Made by a program: the position numbers and the translations under genes. The notes under the pieces are model-generated. The model worked only from the letters and a program-made list of their open reading frames with translations. It searched no databases and was not told where the DNA came from. This document shows positions 1-9,247 of a stretch of DNA of 64,000 nt, piece by piece. Source of the DNA: an uncultured Opitutaceae bacterium (GTDB lineage: Bacteria; Verrucomicrobiota; Verrucomicrobiia; Opitutales; Opitutaceae). Every line of letters starts with the position of its first letter. Positions within the stretch are counted from its first letter, which is position 1. The stretch spans positions 24,302-88,301 of the forward strand of contig CAIOZY010000043.1 in assembly GCA_903862935.1 (NCBI GenBank), in the 5' to 3' direction.

Positions 1-1
1 G

Positions 2-361
2 GCCCGGCGGCGCATCCACAAGTACATCCACCCCGACGGCATCAAGAGCTGCCAGCTCGTGATGGGCTTTACCGAACTCGAACCCGGCAGCGTCTGGAAC
101 ACGATGCCCGCGCATACGCACAGCCGCCGCACTGAGGTGTACCTGTACTTCGACCTGGAGGACAACGTCGTCGTGCACCTGCTCGGAAACCCCCGCGCGA
201 CCCGCCACGTGATCGTGAGGGACCGCGAGGCCGTGCTGTCGCCGTCCTGGTCGATCCACAGCGGCGCCGGAACCGGAAGTTACCGGTTTGTCTGGGCGAT
301 GGCCGGGGACAACCAGATCTTCAGCGACATGGATCCGGTCGCCGTCAGCGACCTGCGCTGA
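2..361 (+). CDS. kduI: 5-dehydro-4-deoxy-D-glucuronate isomerase (KduI), 3' part
   Basis: KduI converts 5-keto-4-deoxyuronate, the product of oligogalacturonide breakdown, to 3-deoxy-D-glycero-2,5-hexodiulosonate in the cytoplasm. The reading frame is open from base 2, so the N-terminal half lies outside the window. What is visible is the conserved C-terminal cupin half: [19 protein letters not shown], then the metal-binding AHTHSRRTE (two His and a Glu), SPSWSIHSG and [10 protein letters not shown]. The gene sits 8 bp before a GH105 hydrolase that would supply its substrate, so the two probably form one transcript. The family assignment is strong; the length of the missing part cannot be judged. 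Confidence 0.95.
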   Translation, partial: ARRRIHKYIHPDGIKSCQLVMGFTELEPGSVWNTMPAHTHSRRTEVYLYFDLEDNVVVHLLGNPRATRHVIVRDREAVLSPSWSIHSGAGTGSYRFVWAMAGDNQIFSDMDPVAVSDLR

Positions 362-369
362 GGGGCATC

Positions 370-1575
370 ATGCGGCCGCTTCGTCCCGCCTGCCTGATGC
401 TGGCGGCCGGGTTTGTGGCCGCCTGGCCCGTGCGGGCGGCCGATAGCTCACGGGAGCCTGCGTCCCCGCTGGATTGGTCGGTCCGTGCAGCCCGCTCCGC
501 CATGGCGCGAGCGGACGGGTCCCTGGAATGGGGCGCCCCGGGGGCAAAATGGGACTACACCCCGGCGGTGTTCGCGCTCGCCCTGGTGCGGCTTTCGGAA
601 GCCACGAACGATCCCTCCTTCGAACGTTTTGCCGAGAGGGCGGTCGGCTCCTTCGTCTCCCCGGACGGGCAGATCCGCACCTACCAACTCGAGGAGCTCA
701 GCCTCGACCAGATCAACCCGGGCAAGGTCGTGCTCGCGCTGGCCGAGCGGTCTGGCGGCGCCGGCTACCGAGCCGCCGCACAGCAGCTGCGTCACCAACT
801 CGCCGTCCAGCCCCGCACAAGCGACGGGGCCTTCTGGCACAAGAAACGCTATCCGGACCAGATGTGGCTCGACGGCGTCTACATGGCCTCGCCCTTCCTC
901 GCCGAATACGCCCTGCGGTTCCGCCAACCGTCCGACTTTGACGAGGTGGTCCGGCAAATCCGGCTCGCTGGGGCCCACATGTACGACAGCCACAGCGGCC
1001 TGTACCGGCACGGTTGGGACGAGAGCCGGAGGCAGTCCTGGGCAGACCCGAAGACCGGGGTTTCCCCATGCTGCTGGAGCCGGGCCATCGGCTGGTATGG
1101 CATGGCGATGGTTGACGCGCTCGATTACCTCCCGGTGGAGCACCCGGGACGGGCGGAGGTCCTCACCCAGCTTAGGAGGCTAGCCGCGGGCGTGGTGCGC
1201 CACCAGGACCCCAAGAGCGGGGTCTGGTACCAGGTGACTGACCAGGAAGCCCGTCCAGGGAACTACCTGGAAGCCAGCGGTTCGGCCATGTTCGTCTACA
1301 CTCTGGCCAAGGGCGTCAACCGGGGCTATCTGGCGCAGGATCTGGTTCCGGCCATTCGGCGGGGCTATGCCGGCCTGTTGCGGCAGTTCGCGCGCGTGGA
1401 CGAAGCGGGGCAGGTCAGCATCGAGGGGATCTGCCAGGTGGCCGGACTCGGGTACGGGCGCGACGGCAGCTTCGCCTACTACCTAAGGGAACCGGTCGTG
1501 GCCAACGACTACAAGGGTGTCGGCCCGTTCATCATGACCGGGATCGAGGTCGCGGCGCTGCGCGGCGGGCGCTGA
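370..1575 (+). CDS. GH105 unsaturated rhamnogalacturonyl/galacturonyl hydrolase
   Basis: This 401-residue enzyme belongs to the YteR/YesR group (GH105), which removes the unsaturated uronic acid left at the non-reducing end after pectin lyase action. A signal peptide is visible (hydrophobic stretch to about residue 23, ending VRAADS). The barrel motifs are YPDQMWLDGVYMASPFLAEY, which carries the catalytic aspartate in LDGVYM, and CCWSRAIGWYGMAMVDAL. The length fits the family (about 370-400). The start is the ATG 8 bp after kduI; the product of this enzyme is the precursor of the KduI substrate. The 3' end overlaps the convergent glycosyltransferase by 44 bp. Exact substrate (rhamnogalacturonan or homogalacturonan fragments) cannot be read from sequence. 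Confidence 0.9.
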   Translation: MRPLRPACLMLAAGFVAAWPVRAADSSREPASPLDWSVRAARSAMARADGSLEWGAPGAKWDYTPAVFALALVRLSEATNDPSFERFAERAVGSFVSPDGQIRTYQLEELSLDQINPGKVVLALAERSGGAGYRAAAQQLRHQLAVQPRTSDGAFWHKKRYPDQMWLDGVYMASPFLAEYALRFRQPSDFDEVVRQIRLAGAHMYDSHSGLYRHGWDESRRQSWADPKTGVSPCCWSRAIGWYGMAMVDALDYLPVEHPGRAEVLTQLRRLAAGVVRHQDPKSGVWYQVTDQEARPGNYLEASGSAMFVYTLAKGVNRGYLAQDLVPAIRRGYAGLLRQFARVDEAGQVSIEGICQVAGLGYGRDGSFAYYLREPVVANDYKGVGPFIMTGIEVAALRGGR

Positions 1576-2257
1576 GGCGGAGCTGCCACCAAACCCGGGC
1601 CAGTTCGATCAGGGGCAGCAAGATCAGGTTCCACGGGCCGTACTTCGAGGCGCCGTGCCTGCGCGGGTGGTGGCGCACCGGAACCTCCCGGACCCGAAAC
1701 CCGCCGGCAACGGCCATGGCCGGAAGGAACGATTGCATCATTCGGGTCGGCAGCAGAGCTGCGGTCACCTCGCGCCGGAACGCCCTGAGCTGGCATCCTG
1801 AGTCGCGAACCCCGTCGTGCAGGATATGGCGCCTGAGCGCGTTGCCCACCCGCGAGACGATCTTGCGCACCCACGGGTCGTACCGGGTGGAGCGCCAGCC
1901 GCAGACCAGATCCGCCTCGCCCCGGTCGAGAAGAGCAATCAGCGCGGGGAAATCCCGCGGATCGTTCTGCCCGTCCCCGTCCATCGTCAGGATCACCTCG
2001 CCGCGGGCCTCCCCCAGCCCCCGCCGCAGCGCGAACGCCTGGCCTTGGTTCCGCCCCATGCGGATCACCCTACAGGCGGGGTCCGCCGCCGCGACGGCCT
2101 CCAATTCGGATACCGTGCTGTCGGTGCTCCCGTCGTCGACCAGGATCGCCTCGAAGCCCCCTTCGAGCGGGCCAAGTACCTCCCGCGCATGACCCATCAG
2201 CGGAAGCACGTTGCCTGCCTCCTGAAAAAAGGGAACCACGAGCGAGAACCGGGGCAT
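1532..2257 (-). CDS. GT2-family glycosyltransferase (DPM1/GtrB-like)
   Basis: A cytoplasmic GT-A fold transferase of about 241 residues. The start chosen is the ATG giving MPRFSLVVPFFQEAGNV, where family similarity begins; an upstream in-frame ATG at 2296 would add 13 unlikely residues. Motifs are ILVDDGSTDST, the metal-binding TMDGDGQND, and DSGCQLRAFRREV. These fit enzymes that move a sugar from a nucleotide donor to a polyprenyl phosphate or a similar acceptor. There are no clear C-terminal membrane helices, unlike GtrB proteins. It may supply lipid-linked sugar to the GT39-like/Tmtc-like membrane proteins encoded at 7.1-18.1 kb; that link is inference. It overlaps the GH105 gene tail to tail by 44 bp. 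Confidence 0.85.
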   Translation of the reverse strand: MPRFSLVVPFFQEAGNVLPLMGHAREVLGPLEGGFEAILVDDGSTDSTVSELEAVAAADPACRVIRMGRNQGQAFALRRGLGEARGEVILTMDGDGQNDPRDFPALIALLDRGEADLVCGWRSTRYDPWVRKIVSRVGNALRRHILHDGVRDSGCQLRAFRREVTAALLPTRMMQSFLPAMAVAGGFRVREVPVRHHPRRHGASKYGPWNLILLPLIELARVWWQLRLSARRAAPRPRSRS

Positions 2258-2380
2258 GAGAAAGGGAAAGTGCCGGAAGCGTTCCCGGCCGTGCAAGAGG
2301 GTCTACCGGCCGATCGGTCTGAAAACGAGCGGGAAAACGAACCGGCTTGCAGGCTGCGCTGATACTGATTGGGTCTCACC

Positions 2381-3679
2381 ATGCCCGACCCGCAACCCAG
2401 TCACCCCGTGGGACGCTACCGCTGGCTCGTCTGCGCCCTGCTCTTCTTCGCGGTCTCGATTCTGTACGTCGACCGCCAGATCCTGTCGCTGCTCAAGCCC
2501 CAGCTCGACGAGCAGATGAGGTGGACCGACGAGCAGTTCGGGTGGATCAACGGCGCCTTTCTTGCCGCGTACGGCCTGAGCATGATGGGGTTCGGCTGGT
2601 TCATCGACCGGTTCGGGACCAAGGTCGGCTACATCGTCACGATCACCGCGTGGAGCATCTCGGCGATCTGCACGTCCTTTGCCGGCAGCGTGCGGGGCTT
2701 CCTCCTTGCCCGGTTTGCGGTCGGCGGCAGCGAGGGCGGCTGCTTCCCCACCTCGATCAAGACCGTCGCCCTCTGGTTTCCCAAGAGCGAGCGAGCCCTA
2801 GCGACGACCATATTCAATTCCGGCACGAACGTCGGGGCAATCATCGCGCCGGCGGTGATCCCCTGGGTCGCCTTCCGGTGGGGCTGGCAGGGGGCCTACA
2901 TTGGGGCGGGCGCGGCGGGCTTCGTGTGGCTCGTCTGGTGGCTGCTCCTGTACAACCGCCCCGAGAAGATCGCGCGGCTGAAGCCCGAGGAGCTGGCCCA
3001 CATCTTAAGCGACGGCGACAGTGCGGCAGGGAGCGGCGAAAAGGTTAGCTGGGCGGGGCTGCTCCGGCTCCGGCAGACCTGGTCGTTCATCATCGGCAAG
3101 TTCCTCACCGACCCGATCTGGTGGTTCTTCCTGATCTGGCTTCCCGACTTCTTCAAGAAGACCCGAAACCTGGACCTGAAGCACAGCTGGCTCCACCTCG
3201 TGAGCATCTACGCGATCGTGACCGTGCTCAGCATCATCGGAGGCTGGCTCACCGGGCACCTGATGAGCCGGGGATGGTCGGCCACGAAGGCCCGCAAGAC
3301 CGGGATGCTGCTCTTCGCCCTGTGCGTCGTCCCCATCCTGGCCGTCTCACAGCTCGGGGACTGGACGGTCGTCGTGCTGATCGGCATAGCGGGGGCCGCC
3401 CACCAGGCGTGGTCGGCGAACCTGTTCACCACCGTTTCCGACATGTTCCCGAAGCCGGCGGTGGCCTCGGTCACCGGCATTGGAGGGCTCGCCGGGGCGC
3501 TCGGCAGTATGCTCTTCCAGCCCTTCACCGGAGGGCTGCTCGACTTCTTCAAGACCCACGGCGGCGCGGTGGCCGGCTACAACATTTTGTTCATCATCTG
3601 CGGGTGCATCTACCTGGTGACGTTCGCAATCCACCACCTCTGCGCCCCGAGCTTTGAGCGGATCAAGCTGCCGAGTTAG
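2381..3679 (+). CDS. MFS uronate transporter, ExuT-like
   Basis: A 432-residue inner-membrane major facilitator with about 12 hydrophobic segments. Near the N-terminus are LYVDRQILSLLKPQL and GWFIDRFGTKVGY, the MFS loop 2-3 signature, followed by RFAVGGSEGGCFPTSIKTVALWFP. This set is characteristic of the anion:cation symporter branch that includes the hexuronate transporter ExuT. Position among pectin genes supports galacturonate or oligouronide uptake. The ATG at 2381 is preferred over an in-frame TTG 12 bp upstream. The 3' end overlaps the stop of the convergent pectinesterase gene by 4 bp. Confidence 0.85.
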   Translation: MPDPQPSHPVGRYRWLVCALLFFAVSILYVDRQILSLLKPQLDEQMRWTDEQFGWINGAFLAAYGLSMMGFGWFIDRFGTKVGYIVTITAWSISAICTSFAGSVRGFLLARFAVGGSEGGCFPTSIKTVALWFPKSERALATTIFNSGTNVGAIIAPAVIPWVAFRWGWQGAYIGAGAAGFVWLVWWLLLYNRPEKIARLKPEELAHILSDGDSAAGSGEKVSWAGLLRLRQTWSFIIGKFLTDPIWWFFLIWLPDFFKKTRNLDLKHSWLHLVSIYAIVTVLSIIGGWLTGHLMSRGWSATKARKTGMLLFALCVVPILAVSQLGDWTVVVLIGIAGAAHQAWSANLFTTVSDMFPKPAVASVTGIGGLAGALGSMLFQPFTGGLLDFFKTHGGAVAGYNILFIICGCIYLVTFAIHHLCAPSFERIKLPS

Positions 3680-4644
3680 GGAACCCAGCCGTCGGCCCCG
3701 CCGAGCACCCGCTTGATCGTGATCGCCGCGGCTTCCGCGTCCGTCAGCCGGCGCGCCCATGAGACGCGGGCGGCCGGAGCCGCGCCGGCACCAAAGCTGG
3801 CGCTCTCGGAGAAGCGGGCGGTCTTCTCCCGGTCCGGTTGCTCCCAGTTGTTCCATCCCGAACTCCGCACAACCTCGGACATGCGCGTGCGCAAAAACAA
3901 CGACGACCCGTACGGGCGCCAAGGGCGACCCAGGTACGTCCGAACGGCTCCGGACTCCCCCTCGACGGAGCAATCGGCGAAGACGAACCCAAACGGCTGC
4001 TCGGGCGGCGTCGAGGGCGCCGTGATGTAGCCATCGCCCCGGCAGACGATCTGGCAGTGGTCGAAAAACGATGTCGCCCCGCCGAAGATGAAGTCGACCG
4101 CCCCGTAAATCGTGCAGCGCTCGTAGTAGTGGCGCCCCCGGTTGTCGAGAATCGTGTCCTGCCACCCCAGAAACCGGCAGTTGCGGAAGATCGCCCGGTC
4201 GCCATCGACCCGGACAGCGAGCGCCTGGCCGCGGGCGCCCGCTGAGTTGGCAAACGTCAGGTTCTCCGCTGTGAAGTCGTCCGCGTCGACCTGCACCGTG
4301 GGGGTTCTGAAGGTGCCAATGGGCCGGCCGTCGGGCCCCGGGCAGCTCGCGTACAGGTCGAAGGTGAGGATGGTGGACCCGGGCTCGGTCCCCAGAAGAT
4401 GCAGGCGGCGCTTCTCCCTCTGGACGTAGACCAGACCGCGGTAGGTGCCTGGCTTGATCAGGATCGTCCAGGCCCTAGGGGGCCCGTTCACGCCGGGGGA
4501 GGCATTGACGGCCTCCTGCACGGTGAGGTACTGGCCGCTCCCGTCCGCCGCCACGACCGCGTCCGGCACCCCGCCGCTGCCCGCACCGGGCGCCTCGGCC
4601 GCGATCGCAGCCGAGGCAAATAGAAAGAAAGCAATCGCCTTCAT
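3676..4644 (-). CDS. Pectinesterase (CE8 pectin methylesterase), secreted
   Basis: This 322-residue enzyme removes methyl esters from homogalacturonan, making it accessible to polygalacturonases. A short signal peptide (MKAIAFFLFASAAIAAEA) fixes the ATG at 4644; longer in-frame starts would place non-secretory sequence in front. The right-handed beta-helix carries the family residues: FLGWQDTILDN (Gln and catalytic Asp), AVDFIFGGATSFF (second catalytic Asp) and YLGRPWRPYGSSLFLRT (substrate-binding Arg and Trp). It is divergent from the GH28 gene at 4717, with a 12-base palindrome between them, so the two pectin enzymes probably share one control site. Confidence 0.94.
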   Translation of the reverse strand: MKAIAFFLFASAAIAAEAPGAGSGGVPDAVVAADGSGQYLTVQEAVNASPGVNGPPRAWTILIKPGTYRGLVYVQREKRRLHLLGTEPGSTILTFDLYASCPGPDGRPIGTFRTPTVQVDADDFTAENLTFANSAGARGQALAVRVDGDRAIFRNCRFLGWQDTILDNRGRHYYERCTIYGAVDFIFGGATSFFDHCQIVCRGDGYITAPSTPPEQPFGFVFADCSVEGESGAVRTYLGRPWRPYGSSLFLRTRMSEVVRSSGWNNWEQPDREKTARFSESASFGAGAAPAARVSWARRLTDAEAAAITIKRVLGGADGWVP

Positions 4645-4691
4645 ACCGATGCGATTACCGTAGGATGGGCCACAAGAACATCGACAAAAAA

Positions 4692-4705
4692 AGGATACGT
4701 ATCCT
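4692..4705. promoter_or_regulatory. Palindromic operator candidate (LacI-type), pectin genes
   Basis: A perfect 14-bp palindrome, AGGATACGTATCCT, centred on CG, lies in the 72-bp gap between the divergent pectinesterase and polygalacturonase genes. Its core GGATACGTATCC differs from the palindrome at 18218-18229 only by a symmetric T/C and A/G exchange. A central CG and this size are typical of LacI/GalR-family operators, and a LacI-family regulator gene lies immediately after the GH28 gene. That this regulator binds here is inference. Confidence 0.65.
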
Positions 4706-4716
4706 AGTTCTTGGCC

Positions 4717-6009
4717 ATGCGCCTGCGCCTCTGCCTCGCCCTCGCCGCCGCACCCCTCGTCACGGCCTCTGCGGATCCCGGCGATCTCGCCCCCGCCCAG
4801 CCTGTGATTCCCCATCGCAGCTTCAACCTAGCCGACTACGGCGCAGCGCCCGGGGGGCGCGTGGAGGCGACTGCCGCGTTCCGAAGCGCGCTCGCCGCGG
4901 TCGAGCGGGCCGGCGGGGGCACCTTGGTCGTGGGGGCCGGCGAATACTTGACCGGGCCCATCACCCTGTGCAGCAGCTGCGAGCTCCGCCTGGAGGCGGG
5001 TGCGCGAGTGCTGGCCTCGCAGGTGCCCGAGGACTATCTGCTAGGGAGCGGGCAGCGCCGGCCGCTCATCGGGGCTGAGGCCTGTCACGACATCATGATC
5101 TCCGGGAAGGGCGTCATCGACGGGCGGGGGGAGCCGTGGTGGGCGATCGAGCGAAAGGCGAAGTCTGAGGCCCGGGCGAAAGGCCTGCACGACGCCGAGG
5201 TCGGACGCCCCAAGATGATCGTCCTCAACCGGTGCCAGCGGGTCAGGATCGAGGGCGTGACGCTCACCAACTCCCCGATGTTCCACCTGGTGCCCAGCCG
5301 CTGCGAGGACGTCACGATTGACGGAATCCAGATCCTGGCCCCGTCCGACTCGCCCAACACTGACGGAATCGACCCGTCCGTGTCCCGCCGGGTGCTGATC
5401 GCGCGCTGCCGGATCGATACCGGCGACGACTGCATCGCGGTCAAGGCCGGCGCAAAGGGCGGGGGCCCGGCGGAGGATATCCTGGTGACGGACTGCCAGT
5501 TCCTGCACGGCCATGGCTGCTCGATTGGGAGCGACACGGTTTCGGGCGTGCGCCGGATGACCGTGAGGCGGTGCACCTTCGACGGCACCGACATCGGGGT
5601 GCGCTTCAAGTCGGCCCGGGATCGGGGCGGGGTTGTCGAGGACGTGACGTTCACGGACCTGAAGATGAGGCGCGTGCGCGAGGCCATCGTGATCAGCAGC
5701 TATTACTACGACCTTCCGAAGTACGGCAGCCGGGACAACGCAAGACCGTTGACGGCGACAACCCCGCTGTGGCGCAATCTCACCATCCGCAACGTTGTGG
5801 CGACCGAGGGCACCGGTTCGGCCGGGCTGATCATCGGGCTTCCGGAGCAACCCGCTTCGGCGATCAGGCTCGATCACGTTCGGATCGAGGCGCCGGTCGG
5901 GCTGAGGCTCGGCAACGTCCAGGGCATCTCGCTGCACGACGTCGCCATCGCGGTCCTGCGCGGGCCGCCCCTGCTCACCGACGAGACCGTGACGGGGCTG
6001 GACCAGTAG
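4717..6009 (+). CDS. GH28 polygalacturonase, secreted
   Basis: A 430-residue parallel beta-helix hydrolase that cleaves the alpha-1,4 bonds of (oligo)galacturonate. It begins with a signal peptide (MRLRLCLALAAAPLVTASA); the ATG at 4717 is used rather than the in-frame TTG 6 bp upstream. All four GH28 signatures are present: SPNTDGIDPS (NTD), DTGDDCIAVK (DD pair), HGHGCSIGS (catalytic-region His) and VRFKS, the equivalent of RIK. The palindrome at 4692-4705 ends 11 bp upstream of the start. The 3' end overlaps the end of the convergent LacI-family gene by 35 bp. Confidence 0.93.
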   Translation: MRLRLCLALAAAPLVTASADPGDLAPAQPVIPHRSFNLADYGAAPGGRVEATAAFRSALAAVERAGGGTLVVGAGEYLTGPITLCSSCELRLEAGARVLASQVPEDYLLGSGQRRPLIGAEACHDIMISGKGVIDGRGEPWWAIERKAKSEARAKGLHDAEVGRPKMIVLNRCQRVRIEGVTLTNSPMFHLVPSRCEDVTIDGIQILAPSDSPNTDGIDPSVSRRVLIARCRIDTGDDCIAVKAGAKGGGPAEDILVTDCQFLHGHGCSIGSDTVSGVRRMTVRRCTFDGTDIGVRFKSARDRGGVVEDVTFTDLKMRRVREAIVISSYYYDLPKYGSRDNARPLTATTPLWRNLTIRNVVATEGTGSAGLIIGLPEQPASAIRLDHVRIEAPVGLRLGNVQGISLHDVAIAVLRGPPLLTDETVTGLDQ

Positions 6010-7060
6010 ACTCGCGTGCCACCAGCAGCGGCTCGATCATGTGGACGAGCGGAGAGGGGCTAGCCACCCCCTCGATCTGCGCGAGCAGCAGGTTTGCGGC
6101 GGTGTCCACCGTCTGCTGGATTTGCTGGTCTACGCTCGTGAGGCGGGGTGTCGGCATCAGGCAGATGTCCTGGTTGTTGAAACCCGCGACAGAGACGTCC
6201 TGGGGCACCCGGACTCCCGCTTCCTGGAGGGCCTGGAGCGCCCCGATTGCAATCTCATCGTTAAGGGCGACAAACGCGGTCGGGCGATCCCGTTCCTCCA
6301 CGAAGCCGCGGGCGAGGGCCCTCCCGTACTCAAAGTCGTTGTCCCGGGCGTGGAGCGAGTCGAGCGACCGCGTCGCTCCGGCAAAGGTCAGCCCGCGCGA
6401 TCCGAGGGCCGCCTCAATCCCGACAAGGCGGTCCCGCACGGCGCGCATCGGTCCGGTGATCCCCAGCAACCCATAGGTCCGGTGTCCGAGGGTCAGCAGG
6501 TGCGACACCAACTCCCGCATTCCGCGGGACCGGTCGAGCGCCACGGTGTCGGCCCCGGATATGCCGATCTGGTCGATCACGAGGTGCGGGGTCGCGTTGG
6601 TCCGCAGCTCGCGGATCCGCAGCGCGATCTCATCCTCCACGAAGTGCCCGATGAATACGACCGCGTCCACACGAAGGGAGAGGAAGTGCCGGATCACGCG
6701 CCGGCTCCCGCCGGGCTCGAGAATCTCGATCAGCGAGGCGTACCCGCGCTCGCGGAGGCGGTGCTGCAGGCCCGCCACCTTGAGGACCGCCGTCGGCGTG
6801 AGCAGGTTCTCCATGCAAAAGCCGATTGTTGCGGTGCGCTTCCCCCTGAGGTGCAGGGCGTGGGCGTTGGGGGTGAACCCGGTCCTCTCCATCGCCTGTT
6901 GAACCCGCGCAATCGTCTTCGGCCGCAGCCCGGGCTGTGCGTTCAACACGCGCGAGACCGTGGTGCGCGCCAGCCCGACGTAGCGCGCGAATTCGGCGGT
7001 CGACCGGATAACGGGGACGGGGGCGCGATCAGGCCTTTTCTGCGAGGCGGACTTGCTCAC
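5975..7060 (-). CDS. LacI/GalR-family transcriptional regulator
   Basis: A 361-residue repressor or activator. Residues about 20-75 form the LacI helix-turn-helix and hinge: STAEFARYVGLARTTVSRVL followed by the family-typical RTGFTPNAHALHLRGKRT. The rest is a periplasmic-binding-protein-like sugar sensor domain (GFCMENLLT to PRLTSVDQ), with the conserved AFVALNDEIAIGALQALQEAG. There is a short basic N-terminal extension. It lies between pectin genes, and two matching CG-centred palindromes occur in the locus. It is therefore the likely local regulator responding to a galacturonate-derived metabolite; effector and sign of regulation are unknown. Confidence 0.92.
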   Translation of the reverse strand: MSKSASQKRPDRAPVPVIRSTAEFARYVGLARTTVSRVLNAQPGLRPKTIARVQQAMERTGFTPNAHALHLRGKRTATIGFCMENLLTPTAVLKVAGLQHRLRERGYASLIEILEPGGSRRVIRHFLSLRVDAVVFIGHFVEDEIALRIRELRTNATPHLVIDQIGISGADTVALDRSRGMRELVSHLLTLGHRTYGLLGITGPMRAVRDRLVGIEAALGSRGLTFAGATRSLDSLHARDNDFEYGRALARGFVEERDRPTAFVALNDEIAIGALQALQEAGVRVPQDVSVAGFNNQDICLMPTPRLTSVDQQIQQTVDTAANLLLAQIEGVASPSPLVHMIEPLLVARESTGPAPSRSRR

Positions 7061-7113
7061 GAGGGGGTGATTCGTACGCCGAAGCCAAGAAACGTCAAGC
7101 GGACGGGGGCCCG

Positions 7114-9237
7114 TCAGGGTCGCGGGAGTCCGCGCGCGTAGTCGAGGTTGTGGCGGGCCTGCGCATAGTCCGGACGCAGGCGCAAAGCGGCCTCGTAGCA
7201 GGCGATCGCTGGGGAAACCCGCCCCAGAGCGAGCTGGACATTTCCCAGGTCAAGCTGCGCCTCGGCGCTGCCGGGGTTCAGCTGAACGGCGGCCGACAGT
7301 TCGGCAAGGGCCCGGTCCATCATCCCGAGATGGGCCAAAAGCGTCCCAAACCGGTAGTGGCTCTCCCAGAAGCCCGGCCTGAGCCTGATCGCCTCCTCGA
7401 TCTGGAGTAACCCCTCCGAGGCGCGCCCGGTTTGAACAAGACCGAGCCCGAGGTTGTACCGGGCCTCAGCGTAGTCCGGGCTTGCGCGGACGGCTGCCTC
7501 AAACTGGTTCACGGCCTCGTCCGATCGTCCAAGCTGAAGGAGTGCGTTGCCCAGGCCGAGATGGGCGTCCGCAAAGCCCGGCTTTTGGCGGACCAATTCG
7601 GCAAAGTGTCCGGCCGCCTCGGCCAACCTGCCCTCCCGAGCGAGCAGCAGCGCCATGTTGTACCTCGCCTCCGAGTTGCGGGGGGCGACGCGCAGGGCCT
7701 CACCGTACTCCTCGAGGGCGTCGTCGTCGCGACCGCCCCGCTCGAAGACCAGACCCAGATTGTAATGGGCATCGGCCAAATCGGGCTTGATCTCGAGGGC
7801 ACGCCGGAACTCCTGGACCGCCTCCTGCGAACGCCCGGCTTCGCCGAGCGCAAACCCGTAGTTGCTGTGGGCGTAGGGATTGTCCGGCCTGCGGGCGACG
7901 GTGTCTGCGTAGAGGGAAAGCGTGCTCCGGTAGGTTGCGTTGCGGCTCGCAGTCAGGACTCCACAGGCTGCGGCAGCTGCAAAAAGCGGGACAAAGAGCA
8001 GCTTCGTTGCCGCTCGGTCCGGATCCGGCGCGGATCCGGCGGGGCCGCCCCGATGGTTTCGGCTGATTGCGCGGGACACCCATCTGTGGGCGCCGCACAC
8101 CAGCACCACCAGAACCGCAGCCAGCGGCAGGTACATGCGGTGCTCGGCCAAAGTCTGCCGGTTGCCCGGGATCAGGCTCGATGTCGGGGCAAGGATCAAA
8201 AAAAACCAGGCCCCGCAGAAACCCAGCGCCCGCCAGCCGATCTTGGGGCCGATTTCTGGCCCCTCGGCGTCCCGGGATAGGGCAAAGCCAGTGACCGCCA
8301 GCAGCCCAAAAACGATGCCACCGGGAACGGCTATTTCTCCGATTTCCGTCACCCACCGGGTCCCGTAATCAAAGATCAGCGGATGGGGAAAGATCGAAAG
8401 CCACAGATAGTGAACCAATGCCCCGGGCTGCGTCAGCGCATACTGCCAGACCCCCACCCCGCTTCCGGATCCCACCGTGCCGCCCCTGCCCCCCTCCCCC
8501 GCGACAAGCCAAGCGAGAGGAAGCCAAGTTGCGCCAAGGGCAAGGTAGTAGCGAGCGCGCTGGCGCCATGCCCCTACAAAGCTTCCCGAAAAGAACGTCC
8601 GGTCGCAGAGCAGGACGACGACCGGGGCGACCGCCATGACTTCCTTCGTGCCCATCCCCAGGAGGCAGCTCAAGACGGACACCCCCCCCCAGGCCCGCCC
8701 CCGAGCCGTCGCTCCTGAGGCGGTCTGTCCCTCCGCAAACCGGATGAACCCGTATACCGTCACCAGGAAGAACAACCCCATCAGGGACTCCGCCCGTTGA
8801 ACCACATAGGTGACCGATTCCGTTTGGAGCGGGTGGAGGGTCCACAGCAGGGCGACCGCCACGGCGAGGGGTTCCGACGGGCCGGATCCCACGACCTTGG
8901 GCAGGGTCCGCCGCAGCAGTCCAAGCAGCGTCAACGCCGCAAGCAGATGGATCGCCAGATTGACCGCGTGGTAGCCCTGGACCTGAAGCCCCCCGATCGC
9001 ATGGTTGATGGCCAGAGAGAGGTTGAGGACGGGCCGTCCCTCAACCGTGACGCCGCCGCCGTGCGGCGGCGCCAGCGGACCCGGCCAGGACCAAAGGTGG
9101 CGGATCGTCGGGTTGTGGACAATGGAGCCGTCGTCGTCGAATACGAACGGGGCGGTGAGGCTTGGGGCGTAGGCAGCAAGGCCCGCCAAGACGATGGCCG
9201 CTGCTGCCAGCAGCCCGGACCCGCGTCGTCGGTTCAT
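7114..9237 (-). CDS. Tmtc-like membrane protein with C-terminal TPR array (copy 1)
   Basis: A 707-residue inner-membrane protein. The N-terminal two thirds has many hydrophobic helices and the family's recurring blocks FVFDDDGSIVHNPTIRHLW, GRPVLNLSLAINHAIGG, HAVNLAIHLLAALTLLGLL and LWTLHPLQTESVTYVVQRAE. After the last helix come SRNATYRSTLSLYADTV and about eight tetratricopeptide repeats (pattern NLG...G..DEA...Y..AL). This layout matches Tmtc-type proteins, which in eukaryotes are O-mannosyltransferases; in bacteria the role is not established. It is the last gene of the 18143-7114 operon and starts 10 bp after the neighbouring paralogue. Confidence 0.85.
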   Translation of the reverse strand: MNRRRGSGLLAAAAIVLAGLAAYAPSLTAPFVFDDDGSIVHNPTIRHLWSWPGPLAPPHGGGVTVEGRPVLNLSLAINHAIGGLQVQGYHAVNLAIHLLAALTLLGLLRRTLPKVVGSGPSEPLAVAVALLWTLHPLQTESVTYVVQRAESLMGLFFLVTVYGFIRFAEGQTASGATARGRAWGGVSVLSCLLGMGTKEVMAVAPVVVLLCDRTFFSGSFVGAWRQRARYYLALGATWLPLAWLVAGEGGRGGTVGSGSGVGVWQYALTQPGALVHYLWLSIFPHPLIFDYGTRWVTEIGEIAVPGGIVFGLLAVTGFALSRDAEGPEIGPKIGWRALGFCGAWFFLILAPTSSLIPGNRQTLAEHRMYLPLAAVLVVLVCGAHRWVSRAISRNHRGGPAGSAPDPDRAATKLLFVPLFAAAAACGVLTASRNATYRSTLSLYADTVARRPDNPYAHSNYGFALGEAGRSQEAVQEFRRALEIKPDLADAHYNLGLVFERGGRDDDALEEYGEALRVAPRNSEARYNMALLLAREGRLAEAAGHFAELVRQKPGFADAHLGLGNALLQLGRSDEAVNQFEAAVRASPDYAEARYNLGLGLVQTGRASEGLLQIEEAIRLRPGFWESHYRFGTLLAHLGMMDRALAELSAAVQLNPGSAEAQLDLGNVQLALGRVSPAIACYEAALRLRPDYAQARHNLDYARGLPRP

Positions 9238-9247
9238 TGCAGGCGTT

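Noticed and set aside
2258..2380. GGAAGCGTTCC near the MFS gene as a third copy of the LacI-type operator
   Set aside because: It lacks the ACGT core and even spacing of the two good palindromes.
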